From: Azorinus chamasolen
Lineage: Eukaryota; Mollusca; Bivalvia; Cardiida; Solecurtidae
Length of the DNA: 64,000 nucleotides
NCBI GenBank assembly: GCA_963576725.1
Contig: OY755251.1
Span: 40,042,692-40,106,691 of the forward strand
Direction: 5' to 3'
This document shows positions 13,701 to 24,831 of this stretch, one piece after another. A program made the translations under genes and the position numbers. The notes under the pieces were generated by a model. It worked only from the letters and a program-made list of their open reading frames with translations. It was not told the DNA's origin and did not search any database. Within the stretch, counting starts at the first letter, position 1; the number at the start of each line of letters is the position of its first letter.

Positions 13701-14036
13701 CACAAATTTCGCGGCGATCCAATGCCTTGCATCAGTATTCGTCTTGTATATAATTACCCGTTGGACCAGAAATCATCATGGTGAATGGGTGCAGCAGAAT
13801 AGTAGGTTCCGCGTTATCCCGACTTCCCCCTGGCGATGGCAGAATAGGAGTAGAAAGCCCTCGCTGAGGAGAATGATACGATTGATTGGAACCATCATGC
13901 ATTTGTCTCTGGTGTCGTAACATATTATCCTTCCTAGAAAAATCTTGATGACAATCCGGACATTCCATCGTGTTCACGCGTCCGCCACACGACACGAAAT
14001 GACAGCTATGGCGATAATACGGATTAAATATAATCT

Positions 14037-14222
14037 TCACCTAATTATGATTATCTCGGATGTCTTGCCAATAACCGGATTCCGGCTTTTTCTCCGTGGT
14101 TTACTCGGCAGTTTGCCGACATTCTTTAATAGCCCCTGATCCTGTAGCATGCTTTTAGCTCTGGCCACAGTGCTAGCCACCGGAAGCATGGGTTTAATGA
14201 GAAGTTTAGGCATAACGAACAT
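14037..14222 (-). CDS. Short unrecognised ORF between ATPase and core-like gene
   Basis: A 61-codon frame, rich in K, R, P and L, directly upstream (minus strand) of ATPase exon 1 and downstream of the core-like gene. I recognise no domain. Its basic composition, including a PRRKSRNP stretch, would fit a fragment of a small DNA-binding virion protein whose frame is lost nearby. Equally it may be chance. Position inside the element is the only support. Confidence 0.25.
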   Translation of the reverse strand: MFVMPKLLIKPMLPVASTVARAKSMLQDQGLLKNVGKLPSKPRRKSRNPVIGKTSEIIIIR

Positions 14223-14495
14223 ATCCGCGTTTAGAGGCTTGGCGGGTGTCTTTCGTCGAATTTCAAATATATCCGTCTTTGATGGTTTGAAGGATGTCTT
14301 CGGCTTTGTTTATTCGACTTTGGACGTTTGGTGGACGTTTTCATTTCAAATATACCCAGATATCTTGTCATGTTTACTCCTTTCCCGCTAAACGGCTAAT
14401 GAGCCAGTTGTGTTAAGAGCCGCCTTTACGTAGTATATCGGTGTAAGCATAGGGCGCGGTAATAAAAACCAATCAAAATACGACGTTGACCTAGG

Positions 14496-14840
14496 TTAGT
14501 CCTCCGAAGATCTTATTTCGTTTCCTATAGCGTAACGTAGATAACGACGTCTTAATAGTCTAGGGATAAGGGCATGCCACATCAACAGTAAACGTTTCTT
14601 GCGAGGCAGTGACACCCATTCGCTTTTCAAAGTCCTGAGTAAACGTCTGTGACGACTAAAATAGTTAAAGTCCCTTTCTAAAATGGGTATTTGTCCGTCC
14701 ACTATCTGTTTAACTATTATCTGAAGGCATTCCATCTGTCCAGTGGTCATGGATCGGATCATCGTGCGTCTATGACTAGACGTCTCCCTCCCCAGGGCGA
14801 GTAGATAATGTATTCTAAGAAAGATCCTGGACCGCTCCAT
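14496..14840 (-). CDS. Small basic core-like protein of the Polinton-type element
   Basis: A 114-residue open frame, very rich in arginine and leucine, predicted mostly helical. The opening with SRIFLRIHYLLALG, the middle RHRRLLRTLKSE and the later LPRKKRLLLMWHALIP follow the pattern of small proteins encoded next to Polinton-type ATPases and capsid genes in invertebrate genomes. I recall such proteins as candidate DNA-packing or core proteins, but the function is unproven. It lies on the same strand as and upstream of the ATPase, just inside the right TIR region. It is the one gene of this element with an uninterrupted frame. The C-terminus is charged and there is no signal peptide or membrane segment. 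Confidence 0.45.
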   Translation of the reverse strand: MERSRIFLRIHYLLALGRETSSHRRTMIRSMTTGQMECLQIIVKQIVDGQIPILERDFNYFSRHRRLLRTLKSEWVSLPRKKRLLLMWHALIPRLLRRRYLRYAIGNEIRSSED

Positions 14841-14959
14841 CTTCCGTCAGTTCAATCTATGTTTTATCTACGGGGTTTCTTACCTTGTTATAGAACGCCG
14901 TTCTTCCATATCATAAAGTATGACCTGTTTGGAAACGATCGTGCTGTTGAAAAGACTTT

Positions 14960-15195
14960 TGGAGTAAGAGGCGCTGCCTCATGAGGAGGAGGAGGCGCTA
15001 CTTCATGTGGAGGAGGAGGCACTGCCTCATGGGGAGAAGGAGGAGGAGGAGGCACTGCCTCATGAGGAGGAGGAGGAGGAGGCGCTACCCCATGAGGAGG
15101 AGGAGGAGGAGGCGCTGCCTCATGAGGAGGAGGAGGCGCTGCCCCATGAGGAGGAGGAGGAGGAGGCGCTGCCTCATGAGGAGGAGGAGGTGGAG
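14960..15195. repeat. GGA-rich minisatellite
   Basis: About nine units of roughly 21-27 bp built from (GAG)n plus GCGCTGCCTCAT. All three plus-strand frames are open across it (R-rich, E-rich and others), a low-complexity artefact, so no protein is called. Confidence 0.85.
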
Positions 15196-15239
15196 AAAAG
15201 AGTAGTCAAATTTCCGCATCAAACGAAAAATAACGAGTC

Positions 15240-15868
15240 GGTATGTTAACTCGATTCGATTTTTAAACAATGTTTTACATTCTAGTGGTCGCGTGGCAAA
15301 GTGTGTCGACGGGACTGGTAGATAAGGTCGATAAGGTAAACACTTAAGCCCGTCAGAGGCACGCGTCTAAAGATTTCGGTTGACCACTTAACAAAACAGC
15401 AATGGAGTAGACCCTGATCAGACGTTTCCTGTGTATCTATCAGTTAAAATGACGTCGTGGAAACTTTTTGATGTACCTGCATTCTGATGACTCATACTCT
15501 AAGACTGTCATCCGATACCTTCTATGGAATGCGGGATGGCCAGCCTGACCTCCATTGCTCCCGCTCAGTCATAGGATACCCTCCCATTGTGACCTCATAG
15601 GAATGCGGGATGGTGACCTCGATTATTCTAGGGTGTTAACCCGCGGTGGGATGGGTGGCCTTGACCTCTATTGTGACGTCATAGGAATGTGGGATGGTCA
15701 TGACTCCGGTGGGATAGGTGGCCTTTACCTCTATTGTGACGTCATAGGAATGTGGGATGGTCGGCGTGACCTCGATGTGACCTCGATGTGACGTCATAGG
15801 TCACGTGACAGGGCTGCAGGGGCTGCAGGGCTGCAGTCATTCTACCCAATGCCTCGCACCCTACTACT
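15240..15868 (-). repeat. Right terminal inverted repeat of the Polinton-type element
   Basis: Reverse complement of the left repeat with scattered substitutions and small indels. Three perfect TGACGTCA palindromes lie at 15674, 15737 and 15789, and a fourth position near 15586 is mutated to TGACCTCA. The CTGCAGGG units at 15810-15835 mirror those at 5100-5133. The outer end CCCTACTACT at 15859-15868 is followed by GCTTTT, the target duplication partner. Confidence 0.85.
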
Positions 15869-15944
15869 GCTTTTGGCTGTTTGATATGAAAACGATGTCT
15901 TTATTTTCACGTGATTCACATATTTAACCAAGTTTTCTATTCTA

Positions 15945-16743
15945 ATTGGGTAAAACACCTCTAAATGAAAAAGCAGTAAAGTCAAGCAGGAAAATCCACA
16001 CACAAAACGCCACCATCACCAAAATATCGGTAGAAAGCAATTTATACACATACACCCACACTTACACACCCACACCCACACCCACACAGGAGATGGGGAT
16101 ATTAAACACGAACACACGCACAAGTACAAAGACACCAGACCAACACAAATGCAAGGGCGAACGCACACACACAAGGTGAAAACCACAAAACTTAACAAAC
16201 ACATAGGTACAAAGACACCAAACAAACAAAAGCAAGGGTGACAAAGAGGGTGCCGCCTCGAAACGGTCAGTGGCAAAACCACCACTGGAGGTTTAAACAG
16301 GTTTACGGACGTCCTAATCTCAACCTTATCTCAAAGTCATTCTAACTAAACAAACATTGTAAATAAAGGTATCCCGGCCGGACTTCCACACAACAGTAAT
16401 CACAGTACAAAATGTAAAACATAGCATAACAACTGTGAAAGTCCGTCAAATATGTACTCAATGACTTTGCTGAAGATTGAGCAGCTGCAGGGAAGCCGTT
16501 AAGGGCAACGACAGAGAAAAGGCAATACATGAGTCTGGTAAGCTCATCCCATTTCTGGGTTTAAGAGTATACCACCATAGAGTACTACACTCGGCCTGTC
16601 ATCGTGTAAGCAAAGAGGGAAACGTAGCGACCGACTGTAAAGGGGTCGATAACCAAACATTCAGTGTGTTGCAATATAATAAGGTCATTACCTTTCTTCC
16701 TAAAAGTTTTGATGCGTTTAATAAACATATCGTGAAAATTTGA
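15945..16743 (-). mobile_element. Penelope-like repeat copy 4
   Basis: Same order as copy 3: CAAAACGCCACCATCACC, a CA-rich part, GGTTTAAACAGGTTTACGG near 16290, the ACTCAATGACTTTGCTG block near 16455, then the degenerate C-terminal coding block to about 16743 (reverse strand). It begins about 75 bp outside the right end of the Polinton-type element. Confidence 0.6.
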
Positions 16744-17274
16744 GTAGAAAAAAAAATGCAGGTGGCTGCTTTATGTAGTGTGAAGCCCATGCATTATGCT
16801 GCCACATGTCACCTATCTCCAAGACCGATATTTACACTAAATTGTACGTCCTGTGTAGAGGGGTTTTACTGCATTAGCATTTTACCTGATAGAGATACCC
16901 TTTGAGACCAGTTTTAGAATGTTCATTGTCTTATTAAGTAATATAGATCTGACCCTAGAGTGTCTGTCGTTGCCATAACGTTCTGTATTTTTGTATCATT
17001 ATAGAACAAATAAACTGATTAATATCATTGCTGCCCTTTTTCTTATATGAAACTTCATTACGAAAAGGATCAAAACCTTGGAAAGAATGTTGTTACTGAT
17101 ATTAATGAAAATAATTTATACCTACGTTTGATTTGTTTAAACAAGTACGCAACTATTGTCAAACAGTTTGGACCCTGATGGACAACATGGTATGGGAAAA
17201 AATTAAACAAATGATATTGTACCTATTCACTTTTTAATTACTCGATGAATACTTAAATGTGTTCATTAATTCTT
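16744..17274. other. No gene; short palindromic repeat
   Basis: A copy of the TTAATGCAGG-type palindrome lies at about 16760-16815. The rest is AT-rich with nothing recognised. Confidence 0.5.
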
Positions 17275-18435
<1,161 letters not shown>

Positions 18436-18830
18436 AAGTGTGTGATCCTTCGACGACAAAAGTAACTATGCCCAAAGAGGAAATTGCAGACTCGGTCTTA
18501 TTGAGTCTGTTCATGAATATTTATAAAGGTGCAACACTACTCACACCCCTAAAACCGGCTTAAGCAGTATTCAATTTTTCAAAACTTATACCATCAAACT
18601 AATGATACCGAAGGACTAGAAAATATAACAACACTGATAATGAAGTACGGGGCGATTTTCTACGACTGCCAAACAAGCACTTAACACCTGTTGTTGTAAA
18701 GTACATATATTCTGAAAGTATGTGATCCTTCGAAAACAGAAATAGCAATGCCAAAAGACAAAATTGCAGACTCGGTTTTATTGAATCTGTTCATGAATAA
18801 TTATTAAATTGTCTGCTGGTCACATTTTCA
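18436..18830. repeat. MITE family D, one and a half copies
   Basis: Contains TGATCCTTCG, AATTGCAGACTCGGT, TATTGAGTCTGTTCATGA, AAGTGCAACACTACTCAC-like and CCGGCTTAAGCAGTATTCA words, then repeats its first part near 18715-18810. The same arrangement recurs at 42091-42556. Single copies are at 38645-38795 and 61085-61270, with a fragment near 2120-2175. Confidence 0.7.
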
Positions 18831-20940
18831 TCTGTCGCAAGTTTTAGAGTGGGTGTTTGTTCGATTTATTTGTAAAACAAGAAATAGAATGTCAAATGGT
18901 TAGGATCCTAATGAGACGCCGAAGTACTCGGCGTCTCATCTGGATCCAAACTATTTGCATAAGATATCACAGACCCGTCTTCAGGGCACCCAATGTGTAA
19001 TTACAAAACTATGATTAATTACAAATCAGTATTATGTACTTCTATCTTCAATGAGTTATCGAATAATGACCTCGGGCAAATGTGACCTCGAATGCAACTG
19101 TTTGACCAGGATCCTGTTTGATACTCTGTTAATGCTCTCTGAAATACAAAATCAGAAACAAAGAATCTTTAATATTAAAGTGGAAGCAGACGACAAATTT
19201 GCAGACTGCAAAGTAAAAAGATTAAATGTGTCTTCAAGTGATATCCCATGTTTAAGCAGCAAAAATAGACAGACAAGCCGGCATATTAAGAACACGAAAA
19301 TGATGGAACACTCATGGAACGACCAGTAAGCATAGGTAATCCTAATCCGTTAACCACGAAATGGCACCAAACTGCAATCAGTTTTGATCCAGATGAGACG
19401 CATAGTAACTCGACAGCTCCACGGGACCCAGTGTCGTTGTACAATCAGTCAGTTGTTTCTCAAAAACTTCATCGAATCGGAAATCGTCAAAATTGACCCA
19501 ACCCCAGTGTTGAGCAAACCTTGACATTTCTTAATGGAAAGACGGTCCAACATTTATTCTTATAACCGCCAGACATGGAAATTGCCTCCATTCTTGGTCG
19601 TTTTTTATCTAAATAAAACGTAAATTGTTTCAAAACTTTCGGTAAATAATCAATGCAAACGAAGTATTTGCAATCATTTCAGTCGTCCCGACATGAATTG
19701 AGTATAAGATTGATTATTCGGATTATTCTGACGTATCTAATATGCTGCAGTACAGTTTCTTTAACAATAGGTTTAGCAAAACAACATATATTGTTCATGA
19801 CTGCGCTGTTGTAAATGTTAACATTATTCCCAATGGATACTCGCCAATGATTTGTTTCATTCAGTGCTGATGCCGTACATCTGCTATAAGAATAGATTTG
19901 ATTACTCAGATTTTGTTCCACCGGGTAAAACAAGAGGCAATCGCCAAATGACTGCAGATATTCTACTAACACTAACCCCGCTCTACCTACCGTGACTTAC
20001 GTTTATAAAAATGTTTGGATCCTGATGAGACACCGCGTAACTAGACGTCTCATTAGGATTCAAGCTGGTGAATATGGCCACCATGCGAATAGTGTCTCAA
20101 ACAATAGGATGTAGCCACATTTGCACAAGATCCCTGCCTGATTGAGTAGACATGAATATTCCACCGTGGGATAATGGTAAACATGAAGCCGTCTAGCAAT
20201 GGAAGCAACTTTAACGCAAAACAATAATTAGTGCCTTTTCAGACACGGTTTATATTTAAGATGAACTTTGATGTATGATTCACGTAACTATTTTCTGCAT
20301 AATTGTTACTTGCAAATATATGATTTTGATGTATTAGCTGATTTCTATACGTTAATTCCATATTGTTTTATATTGAAAGAAGCTGTATAACCATATCTAT
20401 TATAATTTCATATGCAAACATAGCAGACCCTGATTACACGACTCCTATAGCAGGCGTTTAATTTTGGGTCTACTCTGCAAAGGTTTGAAAAAACCGTTAA
20501 TATGAGAGAAAGGATTAACTTATCTAGATCAAACGGACACCAGCAGAAGGAGTCGGTTACAACAGAAACCATATGTGTGTCACCTTTGTTTAACGTCCAC
20601 TGACAAATTGGTTGATTTATCCAGCACATTGTCACATCGTGACACTGGATCAACCTGCTCAAGCAGCTGAGGTACATGCGAGGGAGGCATTACACGCGCT
20701 TATTTCAAGACTTTGATATAACCTGCATGTAGTACATTCTCGTTTGCCTTTAATGCGAAAATTGTCATTTAGTACTTTGTCTTTTCTGTATCGAGCAGTG
20801 TTATGTGCTACTCCAGATGCGTCATCTCTCATTTGAAGACACATAAACCGTATATATCATGTTTAGCCAGTTTCAATTTAGTGTTACACTTACTCTTTGC
20901 AGACCCTCAAAATCAAAGTTAACCTATTGATCTGTATATA
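18831..20940. other. No gene; MITE-A palindromes
   Basis: Two copies of the hairpin core of MITE family A, made of GATGAGACGCC-type arms facing each other, lie at about 18905-18958 and 20013-20062. A related core is at 19385-19400. Near 20420-20520 is a family-B MITE relic (GCAGACCCTGATTACACG, TGGGTCTACTCTGC). No coding region is supported. Confidence 0.5.
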
Positions 20941-21087
20941 TTTAGACTTCGGCATCTCATCAAGATACAAACTGTTTGACACCTTCATTGCATTTTGGTA
21001 GACAAATTGTTTATAGCTTGAATTTTAAAAAATGTAGTAGTTGAAAAATTCTGTAAACATAAATTGCTCAGCAGGCAAAAGGTTAAG
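20941..21087. mobile_element. TTAA MITE family A, 5'-truncated copy
   Basis: Matches the right two-thirds of the MITEs at 24338-24551 and 43606-43806: GCATCTCATCAAGAT, ATACAAACTGTTTGACACC, GCATTTTGGTAGACAAATTG, and the right end GCTCAGCAGGCAAAAGGTTAA. The left end is missing. Confidence 0.7.
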
Positions 21088-21490
21088 GAAACCCCCTCAA
21101 GCAGGGGCGTAGCTAGCACTACGCACTTACGCACGTGAGTAACACAAATCTGAAAGGTGAAGTCATTATTATGGCCAAAATGTAACAAAAGTCGGAGGCG
21201 AAGAGGGGTAGACTGTGATAAACATCTGTCTTGTCATGTAAGCTTTAACCCATTTCCTCATATATTGACGCCTTATGACGTCACTGTAAAAGTCCCCATT
21301 TGAAACCATTGTGATAAATAGAGCATTTGCTCCCATTAAATTTTCCCGGGGAGCATGTCCCGGACTCCTGTAGCCACGGTGCGTACGTTGCATTTGGATT
21401 CAACTACGCTACTGTCTTATCTTATTTCAGGAACCCTCCATTTTTCATGTTGAGGGGACATAGCAAACTGCATATTGGCATCGATGAGTT
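21088..21490. other. No gene recognised
   Basis: The short overlapping frames on both strands show no domain. A CCGGGGAGCATG region near 21345 is locally GC-richer but nothing identifiable. Confidence 0.4.
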
Positions 21491-21499
21491 CAGCGCACA

Positions 21500-22115
21500 G
21501 TGCAGACCCTGATGAGAGCTCCTTTAGGAGCCCTCTGATCTAGGTCTACACTCTTTGCCTGATGAGAGCTCCTTTAGGAGCCCTCTGATCTAGGTCTACA
21601 CTCTTTGCCTGATGAGAGCTCCTTTAGGAGCCCTCTGATCTAGCTCTACACTCTTTGCCTGATGAGAGCTCCTTTAGGAGCCCTCTGATCTAGGTCTACA
21701 CTCTTTGCCTGATGAGAGCTCCTTTAGGAGCCCTCTGATCTAGGTCTACACTCTTTGCCTGATGAGAGCGCTCCTTTAGGAGCCCTCTGATCTAGGTCTA
21801 CACTCTTTGCCTGATGAGAGCTCCTTTAGGAGCCCTCTGATCTAGGTCTACACTCTTTGCCTGATGAGAGCTCCTTTAGGAGCCCTCTGATCTAGGTCTA
21901 CACTCTTTGCCTGATGAGAGCGCTCCTTTAGGAGCCCTCTGATCTAGGTCTACACTCTTTGCCTGATGAGAGCTCCTTTAGGAGCCCTCTGATCTAGGTC
22001 TACACTCTTTGCCTGATGAGAGCTCCTTTAGGAGCCCTCTGATCTAGGTCTACACTCTTTGCCTGATGAGCGCTCCTTTAGGAGCCCTCTGATCTAGGTC
22101 TACACTCTTTGCCTA
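21500..22115. repeat. 50-bp minisatellite grown from a MITE palindrome
   Basis: About twelve head-to-tail units of 50 bp. Each has GATGAGAGCTCCTTTAGGAG, CCCTCTGATCTAGGTC and TACACTCTTTGCCT. Units are nearly identical; three have a 2-bp GCGC variant and one has CTAGCTC for CTAGGTC. Each unit can fold as GAGCTCC-TTTA-GGAGC. The unit is a family-B MITE core (compare 45520-45565), so the array looks like recent expansion of that core. It is not a CRISPR: there are no unique spacers and the genome is eukaryotic. Confidence 0.9.
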
Positions 22116-22512
22116 TGTCCTTTTTAAGGGCACCGATTGGTTAACTGTTTATATTCATGATTGAAATATTATTAAATTTATATGCAAATGTCAGTTACGT
22201 TGCCTGTAGCCGGATGAGCTTTAAATGAACTACTAGGCATCTTTGAACCGGGAAAAATGAAATAATACAACATACCCATTGCTGTTTGAGTAGAATTTGA
22301 CTCAAAGAACGACGGGTGGCGGATTCTTTTTCTCACATAAACAACAGCGTAATTTGGAGTAACATGTACTTGGGATTACAGTTACCGAATCACATATTTC
22401 TAATTATACTATGTGTGTTCAATCGCCTACAAAGTGGTTCCAAATTAGTTTCTGTTTAGACACAACAAAATATTCTAAACTGTTCGCTGGCGTAAATTAT
22501 TCTAATAACGAC
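22116..22512. other. No gene recognised
   Basis: AT-rich flank of the foldback element. Nothing identifiable apart from the word TTAAAGTTATTGTATCATGT at the junction. Confidence 0.4.
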
Positions 22513-23888
22513 CAATTTAAAGTTATTGTATCATGTAAACCAAAGGTGCTCGACGCATGCTTGGACTCACCCATGGACCCCCCCCCCCCCAAAAAAAAAA
22601 AAAAGAAAAAAAGTTGTAATCGAAGGATGTTCAACTAGCCTAAAACTATCTATTTGAGACCTTAAACCACTCCGAAAAACAAGAAAAACACGACCCGGAA
22701 AAAATTTCCTATCGGGTCTATATATGTATTGAAAGGTATCTTAACTACGACAGATCAGCTGCGGAAAATACAACAGTCATGTTTTTCAAAGTCTTACAGC
22801 AAAGCCAATTCAACACCGATTTTAATCATTTTGGTCTTGATCCGTTCCAAATTCCATATGCTAAGCGGCACAGTTAGTGCTTTCCTTAAATATGGCCCCG
22901 TCTTGTCGCTGCAAGACCGCGAATTTGAAAATACGCTAGAGCGAAACGATGTGACTCCCGCCAGGATGCATAGAAGTATATAGGGGGATCTGTATTCGTT
23001 AATCTTTTCAGCAAAAAAGCGAATTATGCTGAAACACATTCAAAAAACATTCAACTTACCGCAGTTAAAACGGTGCTGGCTATTTGTAGTCTGCTATGAG
23101 ACACCAGTTTTCTTTCTCCTACTTTCGTTTTGAACGGAGGTGGCCAAATCGCTGTGGCCCGGAAGTAGTAGTCAATTTGCATATCGAATAGTTATGAGCC
23201 GGGTCACAGCAAAATGGTCGCATCCGTTCAAAAGGAAAGTTGGAGAAAGAAAACTGGCGCCTCGTAGTTGACTGGAAATAGTAAGCACCGTTTTAATTGC
23301 GGCAAGTTTAATGTTTTTAGATAGTGTTTAACCATAATTCGCGTTTTTGTTGAAAAGATTAACGAATACAGATCCCCCTATATACGCCTATGCATCCTGG
23401 CGGGAGTCACATCGTTTCGCTCTAGCGTTTTTTCAAATTCGCGGTCTTGAAGCGACAAGACGGAGCAATATTTAAGGAAAGCACTAACTGTGCCGCTTAG
23501 CATATGGAATTTGGAACGGATCAAGACCAAACTGATTGAAATCGGTGTTGAATTAGCTTTGCTATAAGACTTTGAAAAACATGACTGTTGTATTTTCCGC
23601 CGCTGATCTGTCGTAGTTAGCTACCTTTCAATACATACATGTATATAGACCCGATAGGAAATTTTTTCCGGGTCGTGTTTTTCTTGTTTTTAGGAGTGGT
23701 TTAAAGTTCAAATAGATAGTTTTAGGCCAGTTGAACATACTTCGATCACAATTTGTTTTATTTATTTATTTTATTATTATTATTTTTTTTTGGGGGGGGG
23801 GGGGGGGGGGTTGTCCATGGATGAGTCCAAGCATGCGTCGGGCACCTTTGATGTAAACAACAATTTAAAGTTAGTGTATCACGTAAAC
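22513..23888. mobile_element. Foldback element with ~600-bp inverted arms
   Basis: The left arm (about 22542-23150) and right arm (about 23210-23852) are inverted copies. Matched words include GCATGCTTGGACTCA, CCCGATAGGAAATTTTTTCC, AGATCCCCCTATAT, CGCTTAGCATATGGAATTTG and TCACATCGTTTCGCTC. Arms end with C and G homopolymer runs (22583-22592; 23793-23810). Just outside is a direct repeat of about 28 bp, starting CAATTTAAAGTTA, at 22513-22540 and 23861-23888. It could be an unusually long target duplication or a duplicated flank. The arms encode no long protein. The spacer near 23150-23210 is short, so the whole could form a large cruciform. Confidence 0.75.
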
Positions 23889-24337
23889 AACAATTAATAA
23901 GTTAAGACACTAAAGCGTATTCAGCACATCAAATGTGCCTGTCCATGTAGAGGTATGTACACATCACTGTGTCAAGTAGAAATCAAGTTTACATGTAGTC
24001 TGGTCGATTTCAGCTGCTGTCGGAACAACAATGGGAGAGATTATCTCGGCTGGTAATTCAAACTCAAAGTTATACGGCCAATAAGTATCGTGTCAGCTAG
24101 GTTTGTTTAGAATGACGCGTAGGAATACATTCGGCCTAAAGCTGTGACGTCTTAAAAGTAGTTCCAGACGTATCGGAGACAGGGAAATTCGTGGTAGTGG
24201 TTTCGCGTTGATAACAATGATAATTATGTGAGAGCATTGTGATCTTAGATACAGTCGATCAGCATATAGATAGAACACTTCTCTAAAATATGTCCTAACA
24301 CAGTCGAAGACTTGACAAGCCGTGGAGACTATGACTA
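23889..24337. other. No gene recognised
   Basis: Single-copy-looking AT-rich sequence; only short chance frames. Confidence 0.4.
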
Positions 24338-24551
24338 TTAACCTTTAGCCTGGTATGAGCGGATGAGTGAATACCTATGCAAGCAGTTTGGATCCAGATG
24401 AGACGCCGAGTAAATCGGCGTCTTATCAGGATCCAAACTGTGTTACACCCTGGTTGCATTTTGGTAGACAAATTAGTTATAGCTTGAAATTTGAAATTGC
24501 AGTAGGGGAAAACAATTGCAAAAATAATTTGCTCAGCAGGCTAAAAGTTAA
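24338..24551. mobile_element. TTAA MITE family A, complete copy
   Basis: Starts TTAACCTTTAGCCTGGT and ends AGCAGGCTAAAAGTTAA, inverted termini flanked by or including TTAA. The interior has facing arms AGATGAGACGCCGAG and CGGCGTCTTATCAGG. TTAA target use with CC-starting ends is the pattern of piggyBac-type elements, so a non-autonomous piggyBac derivative is likely. Confidence 0.75.
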
Positions 24552-24831
24552 AAAGGCAGTTAAAGGTCAAGTAAACAGGCAGGACACTTTTTCGTAAATA
24601 TTTGACAAATGGGTACCTTGTACGACGTAGTTTCGAAAACACAAAAAATACAGTCATATCGCACATAGCAGCTGTCATATATCACCGATAAGTAAGCACT
24701 GGCTGATTTTGGTCGTTCGCTTATCTCCCTTGTGATGACGTCACTTGTGACATTCGCGATAAATGTCGAACTAGATATCGTATAGAAAAGAATTGCACGT
24801 ACTGTTTTTCTGCTTCGTTTTGAGTGTTAAA

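Larger units (their letters stand above)
11426..13757 (-). other. Probable phase-1 intron of the ATPase gene, filled with repeats
   Basis: On the minus strand the exon ends ...ACGG and is followed by GTAATTATATAC (donor at 13757). The acceptor is TTTTCTCCCTTTCAG ending at 11426, with a good pyrimidine tract. Joining the sides puts a complete Walker A motif in frame, with the split inside one codon. The 2.3-kb interval holds a tRNA-like repeat (12331-12405) and a tandem-repeat insertion (about 12984-13700), which explains its size. The rest is AT-rich with nothing recognised. Confidence 0.7.
10166..13968 (-). pseudogene. Packaging ATPase (A32/FtsK-HerA type) fused to C2H2 region, two exons, broken
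   Basis: Predicted role: motor that loads DNA into the capsid of a Polinton or adintovirus-like element. Exon 1 (13968-13758) begins at ATG 13968 with one C2H2 finger (C-P-D-C then H-x4-H) and runs to the first half of a P-loop. Exon 2 starts at 11425, completes a G-x4-G-K-T Walker A, has a Walker B-like LLILDD near 11220, and the conserved blocks LFTEGSHH, SVISINQNL, NNPVDRQ and LARQMYPGN. The C-terminal part (to 10166) adds a second finger (CDDCG...H-x3-KRWCPE), a basic patch, an acidic stretch and a cysteine-rich end. Damage seen: an in-frame TGA near 11330, a frameshift near 11295 and a TGA at 11084-11086. The same ATPase lineage occurs in many marine invertebrate genomes. Confidence 0.8.
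5064..15868 (-). mobile_element. Decayed Maverick/Polinton-type element with long TIRs
   Basis: Two long inverted repeats, 5064 to about 6060 and about 15240-15868, bound a 10.8-kb unit. Both start with the same outermost bases, AGTAGTAGGGTGCGAGGC, read inward. Immediately outside lie GCTTTG (left) and GCTTTT (right), a 6-bp target duplication with one mismatch. Long TIRs beginning with AG, a 6-bp duplication and a packaging ATPase are known hallmarks of Polintons. Recognisable cargo lies on the minus strand: ATPase with C2H2 fingers (10166-13968) and a basic core-like protein (14496-14840). I see no polymerase B, integrase, protease or capsid gene here. The unit is shorter than the usual 15-20 kb and has taken a PLE copy, a tRNA-like repeat and a tandem-repeat element, so it is an eroded relic. 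Confidence 0.75.

Noticed and set aside
14981..15270. Overlapping R-rich, E-rich and L-rich frames
   Set aside because: All come from one GGA-rich minisatellite; there is no conserved motif or independent gene signal.
21500..22115. Regular array resembling a CRISPR or a hammerhead ribozyme array (CTGATGAG in each unit)
   Set aside because: There are no unique spacers and the DNA is eukaryotic. After the hairpin the unit has CCCTCTGATC where a hammerhead requires GAAA, so the catalytic core is missing.
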